From NCBI GenBank assembly GCA_901456055.1, contig CABDWT010000003.1, forward strand, positions 193,352-257,351: a stretch of DNA of 64,000 bases, written 5' to 3'. Shown piece after piece: positions 23,806 to 33,127 of the stretch (position 1 is its first letter; the number at the start of each line of letters is the position of its first letter). The position numbers were made by a program, and so were the translations under genes. Source of the DNA: Phytobacter ursingii. Its GTDB lineage: Bacteria > Pseudomonadota > Gammaproteobacteria > Enterobacterales > Enterobacteriaceae. The notes beneath the pieces are model-generated. The model worked only from the letters and a program-made list of their open reading frames with translations, did not search any database and had not been told where the DNA came from.

Positions 23806-24810
23806 TTAGATAAGAGACTGGGTTTCAGCGTAGCCGAAACGAATATTGGCACACTGCACTGCCTGTGCAGCCGCACCTTTTAATAAGTTATCTTCGGTGG
23901 CCACGACAATCAGATGCTCGTCCTTCACGGCGAAACCAATATCGCAGAACGGCAGGCCAACCACATTTTTCAGCGCCGGAACGCCTTTATCGTACAGGCG
24001 TACCAGCGGTTTATTGCCATAAGCCTGGTGGAAAATCTCCGCAACTTGCGCATGGGTCACACCCGGCTTCAAACGGCAGGTAATGGTTTCCAGAATGCCG
24101 CGCGGGAAATTGCCCAGATGCGGGGTAAAAATAACCTCAGCCCCCAGGTGGGTGGTGATTTCCGGATGATGGCGATGGTTGAACACGCCATACGGCTGCA
24201 GGCTGACTTCACAGAAACTGTTCGAGATCGCGGCTTTACGCCCTGCACCGCTCACACCACTGGTGGCGTTAATGACTGGCCACTGATTCAGTTCCAGCAC
24301 GCCCGCATCAATCAGCGGTTTAAGGGAGAGCTGAGCCGCCGTCGGATAGCAGCCCGGCACGGCTATCAGATTCGCCTCTTTCAGCGCATCCGTACTCCAC
24401 TCCGCCAGGCCATACACTGCTTGCGCGAGCAGGTCCGGATGCTGATGGGTAAAGCCATAGAATTTTTCATAGAACGCGGGATCGTTAACACGAAACGCAC
24501 CAGAGAGATCGAAGACTACGCAGCCCGCTGCGAGAAATTGCGGTGCCAGGTCGTGGCTCACTTCATGCGCGGTTGCCAGAAACACGACATCCACACCTTG
24601 CGCGAACTCACTGATATCCGACATCGGCTGCAATGGCAGGTCGACAATGCCTTTCAACTGCGGATGTAAATCAGAGACCAATTTTCCTGCATCATTACTT
24701 TGCGCTGAAACCGTCAAAGCGGTTATGTTCATATGAGGATGGCGATTTACATAGGTCACTAGCTCTGCGCCGGCGTAACCGCTGGCACCCACAATTAATG
24801 TGTTCAACAT
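23806..24810 (-). CDS. argC: N-acetyl-gamma-glutamyl-phosphate reductase
   Basis: ArgC reduces N-acetylglutamyl phosphate with NADPH to the semialdehyde. The 334-residue protein has the dinucleotide motif [11 protein letters not shown] at residues 7-17 and the catalytic cysteine in [13 protein letters not shown]. It is first in argCBH, 15 bases before argB, and diverges from argE across a shared operator. Confidence 0.98.
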   Translation of the reverse strand: MLNTLIVGASGYAGAELVTYVNRHPHMNITALTVSAQSNDAGKLVSDLHPQLKGIVDLPLQPMSDISEFAQGVDVVFLATAHEVSHDLAPQFLAAGCVVFDLSGAFRVNDPAFYEKFYGFTHQHPDLLAQAVYGLAEWSTDALKEANLIAVPGCYPTAAQLSLKPLIDAGVLELNQWPVINATSGVSGAGRKAAISNSFCEVSLQPYGVFNHRHHPEITTHLGAEVIFTPHLGNFPRGILETITCRLKPGVTHAQVAEIFHQAYGNKPLVRLYDKGVPALKNVVGLPFCDIGFAVKDEHLIVVATEDNLLKGAAAQAVQCANIRFGYAETQSLI

Positions 24811-24917
24811 CGGGGCAGTCTACCTTCTTAGTACGTCATGTTTGCCAGGGAGTGATTCGGCATCAATCCCACGTCGCGCAGTAAAGGCGCCGGATGGGTT
24901 CCTTTACGCTCAGCATT

Positions 24918-24956
24918 AATGTATTTTTATTCACTATTAATGCATGAATATTGATA
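24918..24956. promoter_or_regulatory. Paired ARG boxes (ArgR operator) between argC and argE
   Basis: Two 18-base boxes, AATGTATTTTTATTCACT (24918-24935) and AATGCATGAATATTGATA (24939-24956), are separated by exactly three bases, the spacing needed by the ArgR hexamer. As in E. coli, one operator should repress the divergent argE and argCBH promoters when arginine is plentiful. Confidence 0.92.
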
Positions 24957-24982
24957 CTATCACGAACTCAGGTATGTCAACA

Positions 24983-26134
24983 ATGAAAATGAATTTGCCA
25001 CCATTTATCGAGATTTACCGCGCCCTGATTGGCACTCCGTCTATCAGTGCAACGGAAGAAGCCCTTGATCAAAGCAATGCTTCTTTAATCAATCTGCTTG
25101 CTGGATGGTTTGGCGACCTCGGGTTCAAGGTTGAAGTACAACCCGTCCCCGGCACACGCAATAAGTTTAATCTATTAGCCAGCATCGGTGAGGGCGCTGG
25201 TGGTCTTCTGTTGACGGGTCATACTGATACCGTTCCCTTCGATGACGGGCGCTGGACGCGCGATCCCTTCACTCTGACGGAACATGAGAACAAGCTCTAC
25301 GGCCTGGGCACCGCCGATATGAAAGGCTTCTTCGCCTTCATTCTTGACGCGTTGCGTGATGTTGATGTGACGAAACTGAAAAAGCCGCTCTACATTCTGG
25401 CGACGGCCGATGAAGAGACCAGCATGGCGGGTGCACGCTATTTCTCCGAAAACACAGCGATTCGCCCGGATTGCGCCATCATCGGTGAGCCAACGTCTCT
25501 GCAACCGATCCGCGCCCATAAAGGCCATATCTCCACAGCGGTGCGTGTAATGGGCCAGTCCGGCCACTCCAGCGACCCGGCACGCGGCGTGAATGCCATT
25601 GAACTGATGCACGATGCCATCGGGCGCATCATGACTCTGCGTGACAACCTGAAAGAGCGCTATCACTACGATGCGTTCACCGTACCTTATCCAACGCTGA
25701 ACCTCGGCAGCCTGCACGGCGGTGATGCTTCCAACCGTATCTGTGCCTGCTGCGAACTGCATATGGACATCCGCCCACTGCCAGGTATGACGCTGAGCGA
25801 TCTCGACGGCTTACTGAATGAAGCACTGGCACCCGTGAGCGAGCGCTGGCCGGGCCGCCTGACGGTTTCTGAACTGCATCCGCCGATCCCTGGCTACGAG
25901 TGCCCGCCGGATCATCAGTTGGTTGAAGTGGTGGAAAAACTGCTCGGCGAGAAAACTGACGTGGTGAACTACTGTACCGAAGCGCCGTTCATTCAAACGC
26001 TGTGCCCGACCCTGGTGTTGGGACCGGGATCAATCAATCAGGCCCATCAGCCTGATGAATATCTTGAGACCCGCTTTATTAAACCCACGCGTGAATTGAT
26101 TACGCAGGTAGTCCATCACTTCTGCTGGCATTGA
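24983..26134 (+). CDS. argE: Acetylornithine deacetylase
   Basis: ArgE hydrolyses N-acetylornithine to ornithine in the linear arginine pathway and is a zinc M20-family amidohydrolase. The start at 24983 ([20 protein letters not shown]) gives 383 residues, the family length; starts further upstream would run through the ARG boxes. The metal motif [13 protein letters not shown], the catalytic [11 protein letters not shown] and the dimer domain segment [12 protein letters not shown] are all present. Confidence 0.97.
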   Translation: MKMNLPPFIEIYRALIGTPSISATEEALDQSNASLINLLAGWFGDLGFKVEVQPVPGTRNKFNLLASIGEGAGGLLLTGHTDTVPFDDGRWTRDPFTLTEHENKLYGLGTADMKGFFAFILDALRDVDVTKLKKPLYILATADEETSMAGARYFSENTAIRPDCAIIGEPTSLQPIRAHKGHISTAVRVMGQSGHSSDPARGVNAIELMHDAIGRIMTLRDNLKERYHYDAFTVPYPTLNLGSLHGGDASNRICACCELHMDIRPLPGMTLSDLDGLLNEALAPVSERWPGRLTVSELHPPIPGYECPPDHQLVEVVEKLLGEKTDVVNYCTEAPFIQTLCPTLVLGPGSINQAHQPDEYLETRFIKPTRELITQVVHHFCWH

Positions 26135-26142
26135 TTTACCCC

Positions 26143-26174
26143 CCTCACCCCGAGTAACCACATTCGGGGTGAGG
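26143..26174. repeat. Intergenic inverted repeat after argE
   Basis: CCTCACCCCGA and TCGGGGTGAGG form a perfect 11-base-pair stem with a 10-base loop. The CCCTCACCC/GGGTGAGGG core recurs at 61927-61983, so this is probably one of the genome's dispersed REP-type repeats. It has no T tract but may still protect the 3' end of argE mRNA. Confidence 0.6.
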
Positions 26175-26289
26175 ATAAAATTGAGTGACATTGTTCACAA
26201 TTCCATAAGCAACGCTTATTAGCCGGGATGCGAATTAAATTTCGTAAATTCGCGCCATTTATTCGTTTGCTGAACCGATTTCGCCGCAA

Positions 26290-26319
26290 TTGACGCCGTG
26301 GGTTTTACGTGGCTTTATA
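26290..26319 (+). promoter_or_regulatory. Probable ppc promoter
   Basis: TTGACG (26290-26295) and TTTATA (26314-26319) are 18 bases apart and lie 85 bases before the ppc start. The rest of 26135-26404 holds the repeat noted above and no gene. Confidence 0.65.
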
Positions 26320-26404
26320 AAAGGCGGTGTCTGATATCTATCCGTTTCACGTTGCATGGCGGTGGATATAACAAAATAAAATGAGATGGGGTGTCTGGGT
26401 TAAC

Positions 26405-29056
26405 ATGAACGAACAATATTCCGCTTTGCGTAGTAATGTCAGTATGCTCGGCAAGCTGCTGGGGGATACCATCAAGGATGCGTTGGGAGAGAATATCCTT
26501 GATAGGGTCGAAACAATCCGTAAGCTGTCCAAATCTTCACGTGCTGGTAATGAAGCGAGTCGTCAGGAGCTGCTCACCACGCTGCAAAACCTGTCCAATG
26601 ATGAACTGCTGCCGGTAGCCCGCGCATTCAGCCAGTTTCTGAACCTTGCCAACACCGCTGAGCAATACCACAGCATTTCGCCAAAAGGCGAAGCCGCAAG
26701 CAACCCGGAAGTGATTGCTCGTACTCTGCGTAAACTGAAAGACCAACCCGATCTCAACGAAGCGACCATCAAGCAAGCCGTCGAATCACTGTCTCTGGAG
26801 CTGGTACTGACAGCCCACCCGACAGAGATTACCCGCCGTACGCTGATCCATAAAATGGTGGAAGTGAATAACTGCTTAAAGCAGTTGGATAATACCGATA
26901 TCGCCGATTATGAGCGCCATCAACTGATGCGCCGACTGCGCCAGCTTATCGCACAGTCCTGGCATACTGATGAAATCCGTAAACACCGTCCCAGCCCGGT
27001 CGACGAAGCCAAATGGGGCTTTGCGGTGGTGGAAAACAGCCTGTGGGAAGGTGTGCCTAACTATCTTCGCGAGCTTAACGAACAGCTTGAAGCGAACCTG
27101 AATTACAAACTGCCGGTCGATTTCGTACCGGTACGCTTTACCTCCTGGATGGGCGGCGACCGCGACGGCAACCCGAACGTCACCGCAGAGATTACCCGTC
27201 ACGTCCTGCTGCTGAGCCGCTGGAAGGCGACCGACCTGTTTCTGAAAGATATTCAGTTACTGATTTCTGAGCTCTCGATGGTTGAATGTACCGACGAGCT
27301 TCGCGAGCTGGCCGGTGCAGAAGGCGCGCAGGAACCGTACCGTTATCTGATGAAAAAACTGCGCGGCCAGCTGATGGCGACGCAGGCCTGGCTGGAAGCG
27401 CGCCTGAAAGGCCAAAGACTGCCGAAACCAGAAGGTCTGCTGAGCCAGAACGAACAGCTGTGGGAACCGCTTTACGCCTGTTACAAATCTCTGCAAGCCT
27501 GCGGTATGGGCATCATCGCGAATGGTGAACTGCTTGATACCCTTAGGCGCGTGAAATGCTTTGGCGTACCGCTGGTGCGTATTGATGTGCGTCAGGAGAG
27601 CACCCGTCACACCGAAGCGCTCGGCGAACTGACCCGTTACCTGGGTATCGGCGATTATGAAAGCTGGTCCGAAGCCGACAAACAGGCATTCCTGATTCGC
27701 GAACTGAACTCCAAACGTCCTCTGCTACCACGTAACTGGGAGCCGAGTAATGAAACCCGCGAGGTGCTCAATACCTGTAAAGCGATCGTTGATGCGCCGA
27801 AAGGATCGGTAGCCGCCTACGTGATCTCCATGGCGAAGACCCCATCCGACGTGTTGGGTGTTCATCTGTTGCTAAAAGAAGCCGGTATCGACTATGCCTT
27901 GCCGGTTGCGCCGCTGTTTGAAACCCTGGACGATCTGAACAATGCCAACGACGTGATGACCCAGTTGCTGAACATCGACTGGTATCGCGGCTTTATTCAG
28001 GGCAAACAGATGGTGATGATTGGCTATTCCGACTCCGCAAAAGACGCGGGCGTGATGGCCGCATCCTGGGCGCAATATCAGGCACAGGACGCGCTGATCA
28101 AAACCTGCGAGAAAGCCGGCATTGAGCTGACGCTATTCCACGGCCGTGGCGGCTCGATTGGTCGTGGCGGCGCCCCGGCCCATGCGGCACTGCTTTCACA
28201 ACCGCCGGGAAGTCTGAAAGGCGGCCTGCGCGTGACCGAACAGGGCGAGATGATCCGCTTCAAATACGGTCTGCCGGAAGTGACCATCAGCAGCCTGTCG
28301 CTGTACACCAGCGCCATTCTGGAAGCCAACCTGCTGCCGCCACCAGAGCCGAAAGATGCGTGGCGTCACGTCATGGATGAGCTGTCTACCATTTCCTGTG
28401 ACATGTATCGTGGCTATGTGCGCGAAAACAAAGACTTTGTGCCGTACTTCCGTTCCGCAACGCCGGAGCAGGAACTGGGCAAATTACCGCTCGGCTCACG
28501 TCCGGCCAAGCGTCGTCCGACTGGCGGTGTGGAATCTCTGCGCGCCATTCCGTGGATTTTCGCCTGGACGCAAAACCGCCTGATGCTGCCCGCCTGGCTG
28601 GGTGCGGGTGCGGCGCTGCAAAAAGTGGTGGAAGACGGCAAACAGAGCGAGCTGGAAGCGATGTGCCGCGACTGGCCGTTCTTCTCAACCCGCCTAGGCA
28701 TGCTGGAAATGGTGTTCTCCAAAGCGGACCTGTGGCTCGCGGAATATTACGATCAGCGTCTGGTGAAACCTGAGCTGTGGGCGCTGGGCAGCGAGTTGCG
28801 TAAGCTGCTCGAAGCCGACATCAACGTGGTTCTGGCCATCGCCAACGACTCCCATCTGATGGCCGATCTGCCGTGGATTGCCGAGTCTATCCAGCTGCGT
28901 AATATTTATACCGACCCGCTGAACGTGCTGCAGGCTGAGTTGCTGCACCGTTCCCGTAAAGCGGAAGAAGAAGGTAAAGAACCGGATCGCCGCGTAGAGC
29001 AGGCATTGATGGTGACCATCGCAGGCGTTGCGGCGGGTATGCGTAATACTGGCTAA
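26405..29056 (+). CDS. ppc: Phosphoenolpyruvate carboxylase
   Basis: Ppc carboxylates phosphoenolpyruvate to oxaloacetate to refill the TCA cycle. The 883-residue protein starts [20 protein letters not shown]; the frame is open eight codons upstream without conservation. The catalytic histidine lies in [12 protein letters not shown] (about residue 138), and the loops [10 protein letters not shown] and [12 protein letters not shown] are complete, as is the C-terminal MRNTG that takes part in aspartate inhibition. A terminator follows at once. Confidence 0.98.
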   Translation: MNEQYSALRSNVSMLGKLLGDTIKDALGENILDRVETIRKLSKSSRAGNEASRQELLTTLQNLSNDELLPVARAFSQFLNLANTAEQYHSISPKGEAASNPEVIARTLRKLKDQPDLNEATIKQAVESLSLELVLTAHPTEITRRTLIHKMVEVNNCLKQLDNTDIADYERHQLMRRLRQLIAQSWHTDEIRKHRPSPVDEAKWGFAVVENSLWEGVPNYLRELNEQLEANLNYKLPVDFVPVRFTSWMGGDRDGNPNVTAEITRHVLLLSRWKATDLFLKDIQLLISELSMVECTDELRELAGAEGAQEPYRYLMKKLRGQLMATQAWLEARLKGQRLPKPEGLLSQNEQLWEPLYACYKSLQACGMGIIANGELLDTLRRVKCFGVPLVRIDVRQESTRHTEALGELTRYLGIGDYESWSEADKQAFLIRELNSKRPLLPRNWEPSNETREVLNTCKAIVDAPKGSVAAYVISMAKTPSDVLGVHLLLKEAGIDYALPVAPLFETLDDLNNANDVMTQLLNIDWYRGFIQGKQMVMIGYSDSAKDAGVMAASWAQYQAQDALIKTCEKAGIELTLFHGRGGSIGRGGAPAHAALLSQPPGSLKGGLRVTEQGEMIRFKYGLPEVTISSLSLYTSAILEANLLPPPEPKDAWRHVMDELSTISCDMYRGYVRENKDFVPYFRSATPEQELGKLPLGSRPAKRRPTGGVESLRAIPWIFAWTQNRLMLPAWLGAGAALQKVVEDGKQSELEAMCRDWPFFSTRLGMLEMVFSKADLWLAEYYDQRLVKPELWALGSELRKLLEADINVVLAIANDSHLMADLPWIAESIQLRNIYTDPLNVLQAELLHRSRKAEEEGKEPDRRVEQALMVTIAGVAAGMRNTG

Positions 29057-29073
29057 CCTTCACAGCCTTGTGC

Positions 29074-29103
29074 AAAAGGTCACACACAGTGTGGCCTTTT
29101 TTT
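29074..29103 (+). terminator. ppc terminator
   Basis: AAAAGGTCACAC and GTGTGGCCTTTT form a 12-base-pair stem (one wobble pair) with an ACA loop, followed by further T. It lies 18 bases after the ppc stop. Confidence 0.9.
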
Positions 29104-29152
29104 ATGTCGCCAGTTAAGGTTGAGCGGTTTCATGCGCGCGGAAAAGGAAACC

Positions 29153-30007
29153 ATGAATTACGACGTCAGCGATCTGCTTACCCGGCTGATTAGCGGCCAG
29201 ACACCTCTGCGGCAAATCTGTTTTGCCACGGCCGCGGGTCCAGCACCTGCCTCAGCGTTACAGGTGGATTTCCCGCGCCTGGAGATAGTACTGGAAGGAA
29301 CATTGACGGATCTGAGCATCAATGGAGAAACCTCATTGATGACCGAACAAGATGTGCTTTACATCCCCGCAGGCGGCTGGAACGCTCCCCAATGGCAGAT
29401 GCCTGTCACTATGCTGAGCGTACTATTCGGTAAACAACAACTGGGCTTTAGCGTGACTCAGTGGGATGGCAGCGCGTTGCATAATCTGGCTAAACAGCAC
29501 GTCGCTCGCCGGGGCCCTCGTATTGGCTCATTCCTTCTGCAAACATTGCACGAGATGCAGATGCAGCCGAAAGAACAGCAAACAGCACGCCTTATCGTCG
29601 CCAGCTTGCTCAGTCATTGTGCCGATCTGCTCGGCAGTCAAATCCAGACGGCGTCGCGTAGTCAGGCGCTTTTCGAAGCCATTCGCGATTATATCGACGA
29701 AAATTACGCTCTGCCTTTAAGCCGTGAATCGGTGGCCCAGGCGTTTTATATCTCGCCGAATTACCTCTCACACCTGTTTCAGAAAACAGGCACCATCGGT
29801 TTCAACGAATATCTGAACCATACGCGGCTGGAACACGCCAAAACGCTGCTAAAGGGTTACGATCTGAAGGTGAAAGAGGTGGCGCACACCTGTGGGTTTG
29901 TTGACAGCAACTATTTCTGCCGTCTGTTCCGGAAAAATACTGAGCGTTCGCCCTCTGAGTATCGTCGACAGTACCACAGCCAGCTGACGGAGAAAAAAAC
30001 GCAATAA
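29153..30007 (+). CDS. yijO: AraC-family regulator YijO
   Basis: The 284-residue protein has an N-terminal cupin-like sensor region and a C-terminal AraC double HTH from about residue 180 (SRESVAQAFYISPNYLSHLF and VKEVAHTCGFVDSNYFCRLF). The start MNYDVSDLLTRLISGQTPLR, preceded by AAAAGGAAACC, matches E. coli YijO; starts 7 and 11 codons upstream are also open. Its targets and ligand are not known. In E. coli it lies beside the frw/pfl sugar genes; here it lies 254 bases before fsaB, so a role in controlling the fsaB locus is possible but unproven. Confidence 0.9.
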   Translation: MNYDVSDLLTRLISGQTPLRQICFATAAGPAPASALQVDFPRLEIVLEGTLTDLSINGETSLMTEQDVLYIPAGGWNAPQWQMPVTMLSVLFGKQQLGFSVTQWDGSALHNLAKQHVARRGPRIGSFLLQTLHEMQMQPKEQQTARLIVASLLSHCADLLGSQIQTASRSQALFEAIRDYIDENYALPLSRESVAQAFYISPNYLSHLFQKTGTIGFNEYLNHTRLEHAKTLLKGYDLKVKEVAHTCGFVDSNYFCRLFRKNTERSPSEYRRQYHSQLTEKKTQ

Positions 30008-30124
30008 CTTAGCCTCAAGACAGGTGAGTATAAAAATGCTATTTGCTGGATTTTTGTAATATGAAAACACCTCGCCTTTTTGTAACTCATTTATATTCAG
30101 CAAGTTAATTGCAAGCCCCCCTCT

Positions 30125-30146
30125 AAATGTGATGCAGATCATGCTT
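30125..30146 (+). promoter_or_regulatory. Probable CRP site upstream of fsaB
   Basis: AAATGTGATGCAGATCATGCTT keeps the left half TGTGA and most of the right half of the CRP consensus, about 115 bases before the fsaB start. It suggests catabolite control of the accessory sugar locus. The -10/-35 elements of 30008-30261 were not clear to me; no other gene is seen there. Confidence 0.55.
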
Positions 30147-30261
30147 TCGACTGGATATTACATTTGTCTAGTTTTTGACAGAAATGTCGCGTAGCGGCCT
30201 CTCGCGTTCCCCTCGTATCCTGTAGGCAGAAATCATTCGGGGAAATTTAAGAGGACGTATC

Positions 30262-30924
30262 ATGGAACTGTATCTGGACACCGCCAATGTGAAAGAAGTT
30301 GAACGGCTGGCGCGTATCTACCCCCTCGCGGGCGTGACCACTAACCCGAGCATTATTGCTGCGGGTAAGGAATCCATCTGGGATGTGTTACCGCGCCTGC
30401 AAAAGGCTGTTGGCCCGGAGGGCATTCTGTTCGCCCAGACCATGGGCCGGGACGCCCAGGGAATGGTAGAAGAAGCCAGACGCCTGAGCAATGCCGTACC
30501 CGGCATCGTTGTCAAAATCCCGGTAACTTCCGAAGGCCTCGCCGCGATTAAGCTGCTGAAAAAAGAAGGCATTCCGACCCTTGGCACTGCTGTTTACAGT
30601 GCAGCGCAGGGTCTGCTTGCCGCGCTGGCTGGCGCGAAATATGTGGCGCCTTACGTGAACCGTGTCGATGCCCAGGGCGGAGATGGTATCCGCACCGTAC
30701 AGGAACTGCAAAGCCTGCTCGAACAACATGCCCCGGGAAGCAAAGTACTGGCAGCCAGCTTCAAAACTCCGCGCCAGGCGCTCGATTGCCTGCTGGCAGG
30801 TTGTGAAGCGATCACGCTTCCCCTGGATGTAGCGCAACAAATGCTCAATACACCTGCGGTAGAGTCGGCCATAGAGAAGTTTGAGCAGGACTGGAGTAAC
30901 GCATTTGGCAATCTAAACCTGTAA
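30262..30924 (+). CDS. fsaB: Fructose-6-phosphate aldolase (FsaB/TalC)
   Basis: FSA is a small class I aldolase of the transaldolase family that splits fructose 6-phosphate to dihydroxyacetone and glyceraldehyde 3-phosphate, and handles 1-deoxyfructose 6-phosphate giving hydroxyacetone. The 220-residue protein begins [18 protein letters not shown] and has the Schiff-base lysine K85 in [10 protein letters not shown], and GVTTNPSI at 24-31. It is followed 53 bases later by gldA, as in E. coli, where ptsA and the frw PTS genes are also neighbours; those are missing here. Confidence 0.96.
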   Translation: MELYLDTANVKEVERLARIYPLAGVTTNPSIIAAGKESIWDVLPRLQKAVGPEGILFAQTMGRDAQGMVEEARRLSNAVPGIVVKIPVTSEGLAAIKLLKKEGIPTLGTAVYSAAQGLLAALAGAKYVAPYVNRVDAQGGDGIRTVQELQSLLEQHAPGSKVLAASFKTPRQALDCLLAGCEAITLPLDVAQQMLNTPAVESAIEKFEQDWSNAFGNLNL

Positions 30925-30977
30925 CCCGGCGCCAGGGTCACGGTACGTGGCCCGCATCGCCAGAATGGAGGAAATGT

Positions 30978-32081
30978 ATGGACCGCATTATTCAATCCCC
31001 AAGTAAGTATATTCAGGGTGCAGACGTTATCACCCGTCTCGGTGAGTATCTCAAACCGCTGGCAGCAAGCTGGTTGGTTGTGGGGGACAAATTTGTCTTA
31101 GGTTTCGCCCAGGAGACGCTGCAAAAAAGTCTGGCAGATGCCGGACTTGCCTGCGAAGTGGTGCCTTTCGGCGGCGAATGCTCCCAAAATGAGATCGATC
31201 GTCTGCGTACCATCGCGGAAAAAGCAAAATGTGGCGCGGTGCTCGGCATCGGCGGCGGTAAAACGCTGGATACGGCAAAAGCGCTGGCCCACTTTATGGG
31301 CATACCTGTCGCTATCGCGCCAACTATCGCTTCCACAGACGCACCCTGTAGCGCGCTCTCGGTTATCTATACCGACGAAGGCGAGTTTGATCGTTACCTG
31401 ATGCTGCCCAATAACCCGGATCGCGTCATTGTCGACACCAAAATCGTAGCCGGCGCACCGGCGCGTTTACTGGCAGCCGGCATCGGTGATGCGCTGGCAA
31501 CGTGGTTTGAAGCCCGAGCCTGTTCGCGCAGCGGCGCCACCACCATGGCGGGTGGACAGTGCACTCAGGCAGCATTGGCGCTGGCAGAGCTTTGCTACAA
31601 CACGTTGATCGCCGAAGGCGAAAAAGCAATGCTGGCGGCCGAGCAGCACGTGGTCACGCCAGCGCTGGAACGTGTTATTGAAGCCAATACCTATCTGAGC
31701 GGCGTGGGTTTTGAGAGCGGCGGTCTGGCTGCGGCACATGCTATCCACAACGGTCTGACGGCTATTCCCGATGCGCACCACTACTACCACGGCGAGAAAG
31801 TGGCATTTGGTACGCTGACGCAGCTGGTTCTGGAAAACGCGCCAGCGGAAGAAATTGAAACCGTCGCTGCGCTTTGCCACACCGTTGGGTTGCCTGTTAC
31901 GCTGGCACAGCTGGATATTACGGACGACATCCCCGCCAAAATGCGTATCGTGGCAGAAGCAGCCTGTGCCGAAGGCGAAACCATCCATAACATGCCTGGC
32001 GGCGCGACGGCAGATCAGGTGTACGCCGCGCTCCTGGTCGCCGACCAGTACGGTCAACGCTTCCTTGCAGAGTGGGAATAA
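30978..32081 (+). CDS. gldA: Glycerol dehydrogenase GldA
   Basis: GldA is a zinc-dependent NAD+ dehydrogenase acting on glycerol/dihydroxyacetone and, physiologically perhaps more important, reducing hydroxyacetone to 1,2-propanediol. The 367-residue protein has the NAD loop [13 protein letters not shown] near 90-102 and the metal ligands D171, H254 and H271. The ribosome site GGAGG lies before its ATG. It forms an operon with fsaB and is closed by a terminator at 32089-32120. Confidence 0.96.
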   Translation: MDRIIQSPSKYIQGADVITRLGEYLKPLAASWLVVGDKFVLGFAQETLQKSLADAGLACEVVPFGGECSQNEIDRLRTIAEKAKCGAVLGIGGGKTLDTAKALAHFMGIPVAIAPTIASTDAPCSALSVIYTDEGEFDRYLMLPNNPDRVIVDTKIVAGAPARLLAAGIGDALATWFEARACSRSGATTMAGGQCTQAALALAELCYNTLIAEGEKAMLAAEQHVVTPALERVIEANTYLSGVGFESGGLAAAHAIHNGLTAIPDAHHYYHGEKVAFGTLTQLVLENAPAEEIETVAALCHTVGLPVTLAQLDITDDIPAKMRIVAEAACAEGETIHNMPGGATADQVYAALLVADQYGQRFLAEWE

Positions 32082-32088
32082 CCTCCTC

Positions 32089-32120
32089 ACACTCCCGGTG
32101 ATATCCGGGAGTGTTTCTTT
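32089..32120 (+). terminator. Terminator after gldA
   Basis: ACACTCCCGG and CCGGGAGTGT form a perfect 10-base-pair stem around TGATAT, followed by TTCTTT. It lies seven bases after the gldA stop, so the regulator at 32197 probably has its own promoter. Confidence 0.85.
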
Positions 32121-32196
32121 ATGTTCCTTTCAAGCCATATTGTCACGGTAATTTATGTGCTTTATAGTGCGTTTTTCCTCTTAGTGAACCCGCACC

Positions 32197-32967
32197 ATGC
32201 AATCATCAGACAGAAGAATGCGCATCTATGCCATTCTGCAGCAGGACAAAAAGGTCGTGGTCAATGACCTGGCAGAGAAGTTTGGCGTCACCAAAATGAC
32301 CATTCGCCGCGACCTTTCCTTCTTCGAAAAACAGGGCATTGTAAAGACCAGCTACGGTGGCGCATATCTCACCAGCGGCGCCAGCGTAGAGCCCAGCTTC
32401 CAGCTTAAATCAGTCCAAATGGTCGATGATAAGCATCTGATTGGGCAAAAAGCGGCTGAATTAGTGGAAGATGGCGACACCCTTATCATCGACTGCGGCA
32501 CCACGGCGCTGGCCTTTGCTCAGTGTATTTTCAATAAGAAAATCATGGTGATCACCAACTCGGTGCCAGTCGTTAACGTGCTTAAGGGGCGCAGCAATAT
32601 CAAGCTGATTGTCGCGCCGGGCGAATACGAAGACGACACGCAGGGTATGATCTCCTTTAGCACGGCCGATTTCTTCGGCACGCTTCATGCCGATAAAGTG
32701 TTCCTGAGTACCCAGGGTATCAATGAACAGGGCGAACTAACGGTCCCCAAAATGACGGATGCCCATGTGAAACGGGCGCTGGCACGTGCCGGGCGGCAAA
32801 AAATCCTGCTGGCCGACAAAAGCAAATTTGGCCAGACCTTCCTCGCCGGACATGGTCAACTAGGCGATTTCGATGTGGTGATCAGCCAAAGCGGCCTCTC
32901 TGCTGACGCATTATCCCTTCTCAACAGCCATACCGCAGAACTCATCCTGGCCGACACGGCAGAATAA
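32197..32967 (+). CDS. DeoR-family transcriptional regulator
   Basis: The 256-residue protein has a DeoR N-terminal winged HTH (VNDLAEKFGVTKMTIRRDLSFFEKQG, residues 22-47) and a C-terminal DeoRC sensor domain with the phosphosugar-binding segments DCGTTALAFAQ, TNSVPVVNVL and LLADKSKFGQ. Such proteins usually repress a neighbouring sugar locus and respond to a phosphorylated intermediate. It is flanked by gldA and the glycyl-radical enzyme, with an inverted repeat at 33015-33049 just after it that may be its operator. The specific effector cannot be read from the sequence. Confidence 0.9.
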   Translation: MQSSDRRMRIYAILQQDKKVVVNDLAEKFGVTKMTIRRDLSFFEKQGIVKTSYGGAYLTSGASVEPSFQLKSVQMVDDKHLIGQKAAELVEDGDTLIIDCGTTALAFAQCIFNKKIMVITNSVPVVNVLKGRSNIKLIVAPGEYEDDTQGMISFSTADFFGTLHADKVFLSTQGINEQGELTVPKMTDAHVKRALARAGRQKILLADKSKFGQTFLAGHGQLGDFDVVISQSGLSADALSLLNSHTAELILADTAE

Positions 32968-32972
32968 TCCTC

Positions 32973-33003
32973 AGCGCCCTACCCCGGGCGCTTGTGTTTT
33001 TTT
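32973..33003 (+). terminator. Terminator after the DeoR-type gene
   Basis: AGCGCCC and GGGCGCT form a seven-base-pair stem with a six-base loop, followed by TGTGTTTTTTT. It separates the regulator from the downstream glycyl-radical enzyme operon. Confidence 0.82.
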
Positions 33004-33014
33004 GTGCCTTTAAA

Positions 33015-33049
33015 TGTTCTATTTGGATTCTTTTGTGATTAAAAGAACA
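33015..33049. promoter_or_regulatory. Inverted repeats ahead of the glycyl-radical enzyme operon, candidate operator
   Basis: TTCTTTT-GTGATT-AAAAGAA (33028-33047) is a perfect seven-base inverted repeat, and the outer TGTTCT (33015-33020) pairs with AGAACA (33044-33049). It lies between the DeoR-type gene and the operon start, in AT-rich DNA. An operator for the adjacent DeoR-type protein is the simplest reading, by inference. Confidence 0.5.
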
Positions 33050-33127
33050 TAATAGATCATTTTTAGATTGACAAAAGCACACCTCAGGCATGAAATGCAG
33101 AAAACCATTTCACCAGTGAGGGAATTT

